Below, piece by piece: positions 51,329 through 59,962 of a stretch of 64,000 bases of DNA. Within the stretch, counting starts at the first letter, position 1, and every line of letters begins with the position of its first letter. The notes beneath the pieces are model-generated. The model worked only from the letters and a program-made list of their open reading frames with translations, did no database searches and was not told the DNA's origin. A program made the translations under genes and the position numbers. This DNA is from Croceibacterium_A sp035555595 (GTDB taxonomy: Bacteria > Pseudomonadota > Alphaproteobacteria > Sphingomonadales > Sphingomonadaceae): positions 1-64,000 of the forward strand of contig DATMGK010000078.1 in assembly GCA_035555595.1 (NCBI GenBank), read 5' to 3'.

Positions 51329-52592
51329 CGGGCAGCATGGCGATGCGGGCGTGAGAGGCCTTCACGTCGCTATGCACGCTGCCGCTCGCGATCACATAGT
51401 CGTTCCATGCCAGCAGGAAATCCGCCCCGCGCGCGCGAATGGCGGGCACGGAGGCGCTGCCTTCCACCGGGGCAAAGTGCCGGACCGGGCCCAGCGGGGT
51501 TCCGTTCGCTTCGAAGGTGCGGGTGAATATCTGGCGCTGCCCGGCCTCTTCATCGCTCCATGCAAGGCCGATCACCTCGCCGTTCCAGCTCAGATAGGCG
51601 CCGATCGAGGCTTCATCGCTGTGTGATATCCGTTCCGGCGGGGGTAGTGCGCCGGTTACGAAGGTATCGAGCGGGGCGGCCAGCAGATAGACTTCCTGAT
51701 TTCCGTCCCTCTCGTCGAACCATGTCAGAGCGGCCCGGCCACTCGCGTTAACCTGGAGGTCCGGATAAAGCGATGCGTATCCATCGTTCCCGCTCAGGCT
51801 GCGGTGCAGCACATCCTGACCGCTGACGACCAACATGTGCAATTCGTGCGCCTGCGTGGAAAGCGCAGCGTCATAGGCCACGATGAACCGGTTGCCGCTG
51901 GTGGTGGCGTTGAGGTTCCAGGTATCGCGATTGGCGCGGCCAATCTCGTGTGCGGGGGCCAGTGCCTTGCCCGATAGCGTGAAGACCTGATGTCGTATCG
52001 ATGATTGGTTGTCCCCGTTGTCACGCAACGCTTGTTCGATCCATGCGACATGCAGCTTGTCGCCTATGACGCGGACTACCGGATTGCGGGAGCTGGATTC
52101 CCGGTCGCCGAGGCGGACCACCCACTGCCTGTTCCCTTCGCTCGTCAGGCCAGCCAGCCATGCGGAGAGGCGGCCATCGGCGGGGTCTTTTTCGTACCAG
52201 GCGATTACCGGATGGGTGCCGGCGATCACGAGATCCGGCTCGTAGGCGAGAAGATTGCCTTCGCTCACCCTGATCGGCGAAGCTTTGAAGCTGCCACGCG
52301 TGTCGATTTCCTGAATGTAGATGGATGATCCCTTGCCGAACCCGCCATGCCAAGCGGCAAAGGTTCTGCCCGGCCCAACGGCGATGGACAACTCGTGCGC
52401 CCGCATTTCATCCGCGTCGCGATCGGTGATGGGCGCGCAATGGCAAAGGAACAGCACCGCCGGTAGCAACGCCAACCGCCTCAGGGCACACCAGCGAACC
52501 CGTCCCGCTCGTATCGATTTTCGGTGCAAGAACCTCTCCGACAAAGGCCGCTTGCTGCGGCTCTGCGGCCCTACATGTCGCAATGTCTGCAA
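51318..52592 (-). CDS. Lipoprotein with beta-propeller-like repeats
   Basis: Up to 424 residues. A basic stretch, LRRLALLPAVLFLCHC, carries a probable lipobox with Cys 50 or 52. Translation may therefore start later than the ATG at 52592, but no better start codon with a good ribosome site is seen (TTG at 52529 is possible). The mature part has repeats of about 45-50 residues centred on P-x-V/L-x-x-x-G-x-x-H/V-x-x-A-W (AYEPDLVIAGTHPVIAWYEK; RNPVVRVIGDKLHVAWIEQA; GAYLSWNGEVIGLAWSDEE), as in six- or seven-bladed propellers. Its end overlaps the chelatase gene end by 11 bases. It may be an outer-membrane ligand-binding partner; function unknown. Confidence 0.72.
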   Translation of the reverse strand: MQTLRHVGPQSRSKRPLSERFLHRKSIRAGRVRWCALRRLALLPAVLFLCHCAPITDRDADEMRAHELSIAVGPGRTFAAWHGGFGKGSSIYIQEIDTRGSFKASPIRVSEGNLLAYEPDLVIAGTHPVIAWYEKDPADGRLSAWLAGLTSEGNRQWVVRLGDRESSSRNPVVRVIGDKLHVAWIEQALRDNGDNQSSIRHQVFTLSGKALAPAHEIGRANRDTWNLNATTSGNRFIVAYDAALSTQAHELHMLVVSGQDVLHRSLSGNDGYASLYPDLQVNASGRAALTWFDERDGNQEVYLLAAPLDTFVTGALPPPERISHSDEASIGAYLSWNGEVIGLAWSDEEAGQRQIFTRTFEANGTPLGPVRHFAPVEGSASVPAIRARGADFLLAWNDYVIASGSVHSDVKASHARIAMLPVSD

Positions 52593-52606
52593 GGCAGAAA
52601 GCCCCT

Positions 52607-52668
52607 GTTACGCAAAGGACACGCGTAACGCGCTGTAACCGCAACCGTTACTGTAATTAACTTGTTAC
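52607..52668. promoter_or_regulatory. Cluster of GTTAC/GTAAC half-sites in the divergent promoter region
   Basis: GTTAC at 52607, 52647 and 52664 and its complement GTAAC at 52625 and 52635 lie within 62 bases between the lipoprotein and the TonB receptor genes. GTAAC (52635) and GTTAC (52647) form an inverted repeat with a 7-base spacer. The cluster looks like a multi-site operator for an unidentified regulator controlling both directions. Confidence 0.5.
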
Positions 52669-52820
52669 GACGCCCCGCCTGCCGGACCTGCGCGCTCGCA
52701 GATTCCTCGCGGTTCATCACTCGTATGAAGATCGGGAGAAGCGGATTTCTCGCAACACAACCTGCGCCGGGAAAAGCGATGGGGAGCTGACGGCGCATAT
52801 TATCATGACGGGGTTTGATA

Positions 52821-54683
52821 ATGAGAAACACAGTAAGCCTTTTCAGCCTGGCGATCGCGCTGACGATACCGGCGGCGGCATCGGCGCAGGAAGCCGCGGC
52901 TGAGGATCAGTCGATCGTCGTTACCGCCTCGCGCGCGGTCGTGGACGCTCATGAAATCGGCAGTTCGGTATCAGTGATCACCGAAGCCGATCTCAATCGC
53001 AATCAGATCACTTTCATCAAGGACGCGCTGCAGGACGTCCCCGGTATCGTGATTTCCAGCGATCGGCCCGGCGACAACACCAACGTGAGCATTCGCGGTT
53101 CGAACAACGACGAAGTGCTCTGGTTGATTGACGGCATCGAACTGGGCGACCCCAGCTCCACCAGCACGCAGTTTCAGGCCGATCATCTGATCTCGTCCGA
53201 TGTTGCACGCATGGAGGTTTTGCGCGGCAACCAGAGCTCGCTCTACGGTTCCGATGCGATCGGCGGCGTGGTGAACATCATCACCAAGCGGGCGACCGAG
53301 GATGGCGTTTCGGTGGGGACGGAGCTGGAAGTAGGTTCCTATGGTACGGTCAATGGTGGCGCTTCGGTGCTCGGCAAGACCGGCCCGCTCGATTTCCGCG
53401 TTACGGCCACGGGATACCGCCACGAAGGCCCGTCGCTGGCTGATCCTGACACTGCCACGACTACTGTCGCGGAAAAGGATGGCTACAGCCGTTACGGTTT
53501 CTCCGGCCGTGCGGGTCTGGCCGCCAGCCAGAACCTCAGCTTCCAGGTTGTCGGCTTCTGGCTGGACAGTTCCTCGGATCTCGATGGTACGACCGGGGAT
53601 TCGTCCGATACCGTGAGGAAGAAGGAGTATGCCTTCGCGGGGCAGGGCGAATTCCGATCGAACGACAATGCCTTCACAGCCAAGGCCACTGCCAGCCGTT
53701 ATGTCGCGCGCCGGCTCTATTTCGGTACCTGGAACCGCCCGGATGGTGACCTCTACAAAGGCACCAAGGACCAGATCGCGCTGGACCTGAAGTATGACAC
53801 TGGTGGCGTGGTAAGCCTGGCCGCTGGCGGTAACCTCGAATGGGAGGATACCGATCAGCTTACCAACTACTCCGGCAATTTCGTCGAGGGGATCGATACC
53901 AAGTCCATCTATGGCGAACTTGCTCTGCGCCCGTTTGAAGGACTGACGCTGACGGGTGCTGCGCGCCTTGACGACAACAGCCGCTTTGGCAGTTTCGATA
54001 CCTATCGTGGAACGGTTGCCTATCTGATCGGCCCTGCCAAGCTGCGCGCCAGCTATGGCACCGGCGCGAAGGCACCGGGTCTCTATCAGCTTTTCGACCC
54101 GACCTATGGCAATGCCAACCTGAAGGTGGAAACCAGCGAAGGCTGGGACGTGGGATTCGATCTGGCGCTGAGCCGCTCGATCACGGCGCAGGCTTCCTAC
54201 TTCCAGCTCGACAAGACGAACGAGATCGTTTTCGACGGCAGCCGTCCTCCCTTCGGCGGTTACGACCAGTGGGGACGGACGAAGGCTGATGGTGTCGAGT
54301 TCGGTCTGGCCGCACGGCTGACGGACTGGCTCCGTCTGAGCCAGTCATTCACCTATATCGATCACGAGTCCGACAACGATCTGGACGATATTTATGTCGA
54401 TAGCGGGCGGCCCAAGTATATTGCGACTTCTTCCGCTACGATCAGCCCCATTCAGGGTGCCGAGCTGACCGCGCGGGTGCGCTATCGTGATGGGGATTCT
54501 TCGGGCTTCGGTGGGGCCACGGATGACTATGTGGTGGTGGACCTGCTCGGTTCGTACAAGTTCACTGACGACATGGAACTCTACTTCAGGGTGGTGAACG
54601 TGCTGGATGAAACCTATCAGGTTTCTTACGGCAAGAACGCCCTGGGCAGGAGCATCTATGGCGGGGCACGCCTGAGCTTCTGA
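52821..54683 (+). CDS. BtuB-like TonB-dependent receptor
   Basis: 620 residues from the ATG at 52821 (GGGG eight bases upstream). Signal peptide ends ASAQ; TonB box is QSIVVTASRA. The size and the block YGTGAKAPGLYQLFDPTYGN-ANLKVE match BtuB (YGTSYKAP...GNPNL), and the plug reads VSIRGSNNDEVLWLIDGIEL. Heme receptors of similar size carry a conserved His between the two motifs (FRAP and NPNL); none is seen here, so corrinoid or another metal chelate is possible. It is the outer-membrane port expected for the CobN-like system, facing the lipoprotein gene. Confidence 0.88.
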   Translation: MRNTVSLFSLAIALTIPAAASAQEAAAEDQSIVVTASRAVVDAHEIGSSVSVITEADLNRNQITFIKDALQDVPGIVISSDRPGDNTNVSIRGSNNDEVLWLIDGIELGDPSSTSTQFQADHLISSDVARMEVLRGNQSSLYGSDAIGGVVNIITKRATEDGVSVGTELEVGSYGTVNGGASVLGKTGPLDFRVTATGYRHEGPSLADPDTATTTVAEKDGYSRYGFSGRAGLAASQNLSFQVVGFWLDSSSDLDGTTGDSSDTVRKKEYAFAGQGEFRSNDNAFTAKATASRYVARRLYFGTWNRPDGDLYKGTKDQIALDLKYDTGGVVSLAAGGNLEWEDTDQLTNYSGNFVEGIDTKSIYGELALRPFEGLTLTGAARLDDNSRFGSFDTYRGTVAYLIGPAKLRASYGTGAKAPGLYQLFDPTYGNANLKVETSEGWDVGFDLALSRSITAQASYFQLDKTNEIVFDGSRPPFGGYDQWGRTKADGVEFGLAARLTDWLRLSQSFTYIDHESDNDLDDIYVDSGRPKYIATSSATISPIQGAELTARVRYRDGDSSGFGGATDDYVVVDLLGSYKFTDDMELYFRVVNVLDETYQVSYGKNALGRSIYGGARLSF

Positions 54684-54757
54684 TGCCGGTGAGGTTCGGT
54701 GCGGAAGGTTTCCTCACCGAACCGCCTCCGGGCCAATGATCTGCGGGGAGGAAACGC

Positions 54758-55468
54758 ATGTCCTTTGCAACCGATGGATATGAGGTCGCCCCGCTGTTCT
54801 CGCCGCAAGAGGTGTCCATTCTGCGCGAGGCTGTCGCGGCGCATATGGCGGGTGTCGCGGGCGCTCTGCTGAAGCCTGCGGCGGAGGCGGAGCCGGATGC
54901 ACCCTATGACGAGCGGATCGAGCGTCTCGCTGAACACGATCCTTCATACGCGCAGCTTCTGGGCGTTGCCGTCGCCACCGATGCGCAAAGAACGCCCGCC
55001 GTTGCCGCTCTGGCCCACGACCCGCGTATCGAGCAGATCGTGGAAGAAATGGCCGGATGCCCGGTGGGCGAAAGGATATTCCGCTTCCGGCTGAACAGTT
55101 CCGCCTTACCCAAGGGCCGTCAGGCGTGGCATTCTGACGTTGCGCGGCTGGATGGCGGGGAATGTTCGCAGCTTGTGGCCACGGCGTGGATCCCCCTGGC
55201 CGATGCCGGGCCGGACACTGGCGGGCTGGAAATCCTGCCCGGCCGCAGGGATGCGCCATTCGCCCATGCCGAAGGTGGCGGTAAAATCACCATCGACGAC
55301 GGTGATCTGAACGGTGCGGATACCGTTGTGCCAACCGTTCCTGCGGGCCACTGCCTGTTTCTTCACCCATTTACCCCGCACCGGGCGGTTGAGAACATGA
55401 GTGGCCGGACGCGGTGGAGCCTCGTCGTATGGATGAAGGCCCCGGTGGCGGAAACCGGGGCTTCGTAA
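54758..55468 (+). CDS. Phytanoyl-CoA dioxygenase (PhyH)-type Fe(II)/2-oxoglutarate enzyme
   Basis: 236 residues, start behind GGGGAGG, 74 bases after the receptor stop. PhyH-type features: FATDGYEVAPLFSPQEVSIL at the start, iron ligands in QAWHSDVARLDGG (H-x-D) and a distal His in LFLHPFTPHRAVENMSG, with Arg in GRTRWSLVVWM for 2-oxoglutarate. T-G-G-L-E-I-L-P-G-R precedes the last strands. Such enzymes hydroxylate small molecules. Position suggests co-expression with the BtuB-like receptor, perhaps to modify or degrade the imported ligand, but this is inference. Confidence 0.82.
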   Translation: MSFATDGYEVAPLFSPQEVSILREAVAAHMAGVAGALLKPAAEAEPDAPYDERIERLAEHDPSYAQLLGVAVATDAQRTPAVAALAHDPRIEQIVEEMAGCPVGERIFRFRLNSSALPKGRQAWHSDVARLDGGECSQLVATAWIPLADAGPDTGGLEILPGRRDAPFAHAEGGGKITIDDGDLNGADTVVPTVPAGHCLFLHPFTPHRAVENMSGRTRWSLVVWMKAPVAETGAS

Positions 55469-55481
55469 CGACACTGCCGTG

Positions 55482-56987
55482 TCAGACTGGCGTTACTGCG
55501 CTGTTGCGCCTCGCCGCCCACCAGATCAGACCGCCGCCCAACAAGGCAAATACGGCATCGACTGCCAGCGCCACCGGATCGGACCAACCACGAAGCACAA
55601 GGTGCGCGGTTGCGGTGAGGGCGAGCGCGCCACCTGCGACAAGCAGCAGCCAGTGGGCCAGCAAATGCGGCGAAAGCCATCGCGCGGCGATCAGCGCGGC
55701 GACAGTCACGGCTCCCCATATCGCGATGAGCACTTGAACTGCGATTGCGCCTGAAAGCGCGGCGGCAAGTGCGGCCAGCGCCAGCGCCGCCGGTTGGCCC
55801 CAGATGACAGCGGCCCAGACCTTCTCCCACCCCGGAGAGGCATTGCGCTTGTCGCGCCTGCGAGCGAGCCAGATGGTGACGCCGCTGGCGGCGAGATACG
55901 TCATTCCCAACCCCAGCAGCGCATAGGCGATCTTGACCAGACCTCCGCCGAACCAGCCGAAATGAAGCCTGCTGAGCGAGGCGAGGATGTCCTCCCCAAG
56001 GTTATTGTCGCTCGCCAGCTTGGTGTAATAAGCCTTGCCGTCGCGACCGAAGGCGTAGGTATCGGTATCGGCCAGCCGCCCGCTGTCGCTCTGCACATTG
56101 AACATCGCCGCGCCGCCCATTTCCGCGGGATGCTCCAGCATTACCAGCCCCACTCGCCCCTCAGGTGAAACGGACTTTATGTGTGCGAACATCGGCAGCA
56201 GATCGATAACCGGGGCAGGGCGGGGATCATCCACCGGCTCTGCGGGAATGAACAAATCGTACACCTTGCTCACATCGCCCTGAAACAGCGCCATCCCCAG
56301 CACCCCCACGATTAGCGTCGTCAGGCCAAGCAGCGCGCCGGTCAACGACACGATGATGTGAAAGGGCAGGGCCCAGATGCCGATACGGTTGTGAAGATCA
56401 GCTTCCTGCAATCGCTTCGACCCGCCTAGCCGCAGATGGAACGCGTCGCGGAAGATGCGCGGATGCGCAAGGACGCCGGAAATCAGCGACGAAAGCAGCG
56501 CCACCCCGGCCATGCCCACCAGGAACACGCCCCATGTCTGCGGCAGGTGCAGGTTGATGTGCAAGCGGGTGATGAATTCCGTCCAGGGCGATTGACCCTC
56601 GGTCGTCAGTGCGCCTTCGCCATCCGCCAGCCACAGCTTGGTCCCATCGGGCGTTTCGGCAGAGACCGACAGATACGGCATGTCGGGCGCCGGCATGCGG
56701 ATATAGGCGTGCTCGACCTCTCCCACCCGTGCGACGGCGGCGTTAAGGGAGTTCTGCGCCGCTTGCGGGGATGCTGTTTCGAGCACCGGGGCCCCGGCAT
56801 ATTCCCAACGCTGGAACTCGGTAGTGAAGACCGCCACGCTTCCCGTCAGGCAGATGAGATAGATCGCCGCCGCGAAGGCGAGGCCGAGGCTGCTGTGCCC
56901 TTTCAGAACTGCCTGCACAAAACTGGCCGGAACGCGGGATAGCAGAGGTTTGCGCGCCTTCTTGCGCGGTTCGGCGGCGGTGCTCAT
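55482..56987 (-). CDS. PepSY domain-containing iron-uptake membrane protein
   Basis: 501 residues from the ATG at 56987, overlapping the previous stop (ATGA). The first helix KGHSSLGLAFAAAIYLICLT is followed by a periplasmic PepSY region (AYIRMPAPDMPYLSVSAETP) and further helices (WGVFLVGMAGVALLSSLISG; ALPFHIIVSLTGALLGLTTL; IAYALLGLGMTYLAASGVTI). Histidines (GHSS, RLHINLHLP, LHNRIG, LHFGWFGG) fit a heme-bearing reductase of the PiuB/FoxB kind. A hydrophobic C-terminal extension of four helices (residues about 400-501) is longer than usual. It closes a receptor operon. Confidence 0.87.
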   Translation of the reverse strand: MSTAAEPRKKARKPLLSRVPASFVQAVLKGHSSLGLAFAAAIYLICLTGSVAVFTTEFQRWEYAGAPVLETASPQAAQNSLNAAVARVGEVEHAYIRMPAPDMPYLSVSAETPDGTKLWLADGEGALTTEGQSPWTEFITRLHINLHLPQTWGVFLVGMAGVALLSSLISGVLAHPRIFRDAFHLRLGGSKRLQEADLHNRIGIWALPFHIIVSLTGALLGLTTLIVGVLGMALFQGDVSKVYDLFIPAEPVDDPRPAPVIDLLPMFAHIKSVSPEGRVGLVMLEHPAEMGGAAMFNVQSDSGRLADTDTYAFGRDGKAYYTKLASDNNLGEDILASLSRLHFGWFGGGLVKIAYALLGLGMTYLAASGVTIWLARRRDKRNASPGWEKVWAAVIWGQPAALALAALAAALSGAIAVQVLIAIWGAVTVAALIAARWLSPHLLAHWLLLVAGGALALTATAHLVLRGWSDPVALAVDAVFALLGGGLIWWAARRNSAVTPV

Positions 56988-57580
56988 GCAAAACCTTTCA
57001 GGATCGCCAGGCCGAAGCCCGCCATAGTCGTGCCGACCAGTACCGCGGTCGCGCGCAGGATGCGGTTGTCGGCCAGTGTCCACGCCATTGCACCGCCCCA
57101 CACGAACGGGACGATCAGGCCGCCGATGAGCAGCCGCGTCTGGGGCTCGCCCGGCACCCACACGGCGTAGCAGATGCCAACCGCCATGGCCGCGATCATC
57201 CCGATCGGGCCTGCCAGCAGCCAGCGCAGAGTGGTGCGCCACGCGGTCGTTGGGCGATCAAGCGGTTCAGGGGCAAGGCTGTCGTTTCCATTGCCGCCGC
57301 CGCTGCGTGTGCGGCTGGCCTTGCGGGCCTTAATCGTCGCACCACTGGCAACCACGATCAAGGCTGCGACCGATATCAGGGTTTCGGCGATGAACGGGCC
57401 GCGAGCTGGCCCCAGAACCCACGCCGGCCAGACCAGTGTGGCCAGAATGATCGCCCAACCGGCCAGCTTTTCGACCCCGCCTTCACCCGCGCGGGCTTTC
57501 CAAGCCTTGCGCAGCAGCCACGCCCCGACCGCGCCACCGGCCAGGGTCAGCGCGCCAGACAGAAGAGTGCCGTTCACCAC
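56984..57580 (-). CDS. Membrane protein of an iron-uptake operon
   Basis: 198 residues with about five helices (TLLSGALTLAGGAVGAWLLR; LAGWAIILATLVWPAWVLGP; TLISVAALIVVASGATI; WLLAGPIGMIAAMAVGICYA; GLIVPFVWGGAMAWTLADNR). It overlaps the receptor gene by seven bases and the PepSY gene by four, so all three are coupled. Similar small membrane proteins (such as the DUF3325/DUF3649 types) accompany PepSY genes in siderophore operons, though I cannot assign the family. Role unknown. Confidence 0.75.
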   Translation of the reverse strand: MVNGTLLSGALTLAGGAVGAWLLRKAWKARAGEGGVEKLAGWAIILATLVWPAWVLGPARGPFIAETLISVAALIVVASGATIKARKASRTRSGGGNGNDSLAPEPLDRPTTAWRTTLRWLLAGPIGMIAAMAVGICYAVWVPGEPQTRLLIGGLIVPFVWGGAMAWTLADNRILRATAVLVGTTMAGFGLAILKGFA

Positions 57581-59850
57581 CGGAAGTCTATCGAGGCGCC
57601 TACCACGCGTGGGTCGCCCAGAACGGCCATCGGCTCACCGGCAGCGCCGTACTGGATGTAATCCTCATCAAAAAGATTGCTGGCGAAGATGGCGAGGGTG
57701 AAGGGCTCAAAGTCATAGGCTGCCCGCACATTGACCAGCGTGCGTCCGTCCAGACGATAGTCGGATTGGGGATTGGAAACCTGTGAGAACACGGCGCTGC
57801 GATAACTGGCGTTGAGATTGATGGACAGGTTATCGACCGGGCGCAGGTTCATGCCTCCCGACAGGGTAATGCGCGGGGCATAGGTGAATTCCAATCCGGC
57901 GAGGTTCCTGAACGATCCAACCGAGGTATCGAATTCGTCGAACTTCGTTTTCGTATGCCCCAGCGCGGCATACCAGTCGAACATGCGGCTAACCCGATGC
58001 GCCACTTCCAGCTCGAAACCGTAGAGGTGCGATTTGCCGGCGTTCACCGTATGCGTGTCATAGAGATTGAGGCCGAAGTTCACCGCCGTCTGCTGATCGG
58101 TCCAGTCGACGTAGTAAGCGTTGGCATTGACCGTCAGCGCGCCGTCGAGCCAGGCGGAGCGGAGCGACAGCTCGTAGTTCCAGGTATATTCCGGATCGTA
58201 GGCGAAGGTTTCCGACCGTGCGGTGTTGGTGCTGGAACCGCCGGAACGATAGCCGCGCTGCACGGTGAACGCCGTTTGCAGATCGTCCGTCCACGCCATC
58301 TCTATGCCCGCTTTTGGCAGGAAAGCTTCGAACGTCCGGTCAACCGATGCGGCCGATCCGCTGGCATCCGCTACGAGAGCGGCCACGCCCGCGTTGATGC
58401 CCATGATGGCGAAATAGATGTCCGACCCGACCGGGCCGAAGTCAGCGGGATCGGGATATACGCCGTTGAAAGTGGTATCCTGTGTCAGCGCGGTCCGGTT
58501 GGTTTCGCGGTCGTAACGGAAACCGCCAAGCAGGCTGAGCCGGTCGGTCAGTTTGAAGCGCAGATCGCCGAACAGCGCCATCGTCTGTATCCGGGAATCC
58601 GAAGTTGACGTGTAGTTCACCGGAATGCCCGGCAGCGCGGCTGCATAAAGGCCCGCGATGTAATCGGCCGTCGCCGCAGGCACCATGTTGGCCTGGAGCA
58701 GCTGGGAAATCGTCGTTACCGGCGTGGGTACAGGGACAAGGCTATGGGCAAGCTGGCCCTGATCGCGATGATAGAAAAAGCCGCCGAGCAGGCCGCTCAA
58801 CCGTTCCCCTTCATAGTTCAGGCGCAGTTCCTGAGAGAACGTTTTGAAATCGTTGGCCTGATCGAAATATGCCCCCGGTTCGGCTGTCGTGTCATTGTCG
58901 AAGCGGTTGAACTCTTCCACATCGCTGTAAGCGCTGATCGCGGTCAGCGACAAGCCGTTGCCCAGATCGTAGCCCAGTTCCAGAGTCGCGATGTCGGTGT
59001 TGGCATCGCTATCGTTCGGATAATCCGAGTTGTTGATGCGGTTCTCGAAGAAATCGGGAACGGAAACATCGGTGTAGCTGAAGCGATAGCCGCCATAGCG
59101 TTCGTAGTGGTTATAGCTGAGGCGTGCCTCGAAACCGGGCAGGGCGTCGGGGGTCCATAGCAACTTGGCGCGCAGGTTCGTGGAATCGAGCGGGTTCTCA
59201 TGCGTATTGCGCGTCCGGTTCCAGGTGAAGCCATCCGCATCGCGCTTGTCGGCCGACACACGGAAGGCGAGTTCGCCCGGAACGATCGGACCGCCCAGCG
59301 CCACGGCGAATTGCGATTCATCGGCGTTGCTGTACTTCGCGCGCGCACGCACTTCCCAGTCGTCGCCCGGGTCGACAGTGCGGACGATAACCGTACCCGC
59401 AAGGGCGTTGAGACCCTGCAGCGTCGACTGCGGCCCGCGAAAGATTTCAACCTGCGCCACGTCCCACAGGTCCGTCGGGGCGGCCTGAAGGATGTTGTTG
59501 GGCATCGCGGCGCCATCGACATAAACGGTCGCCAGCGCGGCATCCCCGCCGCCGCTGACGCCGTAATTGGCGATGCCGCGAATGGTGAAACCGGCTGTGC
59601 CATAGGTTTCGGTGACGTTTGCCGTGCGCTGGAACACATCTTGCAGCGTGATCAGGTTTTCCTGCTCGATGCGCCGTGGCGTGATCACGGCAACGCTGGT
59701 GTTCGTGTCCTGAAGCGAACGCTCCGCCTTTTCGCCGGTTACGATGATCGCGTTATTGCCGGGATCCTCGGAAGCGGTGTCCTGCGCCTGTGCCTTCGCG
59801 GCAAGCGAAAGGGCGGCGAGAGCCGTGGAAACCAAGAAAATGTGACGCAT
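57574..59850 (-). CDS. TonB-dependent receptor, iron-type
   Basis: 758 residues. Signal peptide ends AKAQAQ; TonB box NAIIVTGEKAERSLQDTNTS. The plug shows TIRGIANYGVSGGGDAALAT and EIFRGPQSTLQGLNALAGTV; the C-terminus is VVGASIDFRW. It leads an operon with a membrane protein and a PepSY protein, and a Fur-box-like site lies 39 bases before its start. This makes uptake of a ferric siderophore or similar chelate likely. Length and the GVSGGGDAALATVYVDGA plug text resemble the sphingomonad iron/xenosiderophore group. Confidence 0.9.
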   Translation of the reverse strand: MRHIFLVSTALAALSLAAKAQAQDTASEDPGNNAIIVTGEKAERSLQDTNTSVAVITPRRIEQENLITLQDVFQRTANVTETYGTAGFTIRGIANYGVSGGGDAALATVYVDGAAMPNNILQAAPTDLWDVAQVEIFRGPQSTLQGLNALAGTVIVRTVDPGDDWEVRARAKYSNADESQFAVALGGPIVPGELAFRVSADKRDADGFTWNRTRNTHENPLDSTNLRAKLLWTPDALPGFEARLSYNHYERYGGYRFSYTDVSVPDFFENRINNSDYPNDSDANTDIATLELGYDLGNGLSLTAISAYSDVEEFNRFDNDTTAEPGAYFDQANDFKTFSQELRLNYEGERLSGLLGGFFYHRDQGQLAHSLVPVPTPVTTISQLLQANMVPAATADYIAGLYAAALPGIPVNYTSTSDSRIQTMALFGDLRFKLTDRLSLLGGFRYDRETNRTALTQDTTFNGVYPDPADFGPVGSDIYFAIMGINAGVAALVADASGSAASVDRTFEAFLPKAGIEMAWTDDLQTAFTVQRGYRSGGSSTNTARSETFAYDPEYTWNYELSLRSAWLDGALTVNANAYYVDWTDQQTAVNFGLNLYDTHTVNAGKSHLYGFELEVAHRVSRMFDWYAALGHTKTKFDEFDTSVGSFRNLAGLEFTYAPRITLSGGMNLRPVDNLSINLNASYRSAVFSQVSNPQSDYRLDGRTLVNVRAAYDFEPFTLAIFASNLFDEDYIQYGAAGEPMAVLGDPRVVGASIDFRW

Positions 59851-59888
59851 GCGTTGCTCCTGTCCGGGCGCGCGCTTAACAAGTGAAT

Positions 59889-59906
59889 ATTGCGAGTCAA
59901 TATCAA
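59889..59906. promoter_or_regulatory. Fur-box-like site in divergent promoter
   Basis: ATTGCGAGTCAATATCAA, within the near-palindrome AATATTGCGAGTCAATATC (ATATTG/CAATAT halves). It stands between the receptor operon (start 59850) and the PNPOx-fold gene (start 59963) and nearly matches the site at 27515-27532. Confidence 0.65.
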
Positions 59907-59962
59907 TCTAGTTAAAATGCTAACATTGGTTGGGCGGACACAGGCTGACAGGAGCAAGCTTT

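Noticed and set aside
52593..52820. Cobalamin riboswitch before the BtuB-like receptor
   Set aside because: I looked for the B12-box and the conserved core elements and did not find them in order; only GTTAC-type repeats stand out.
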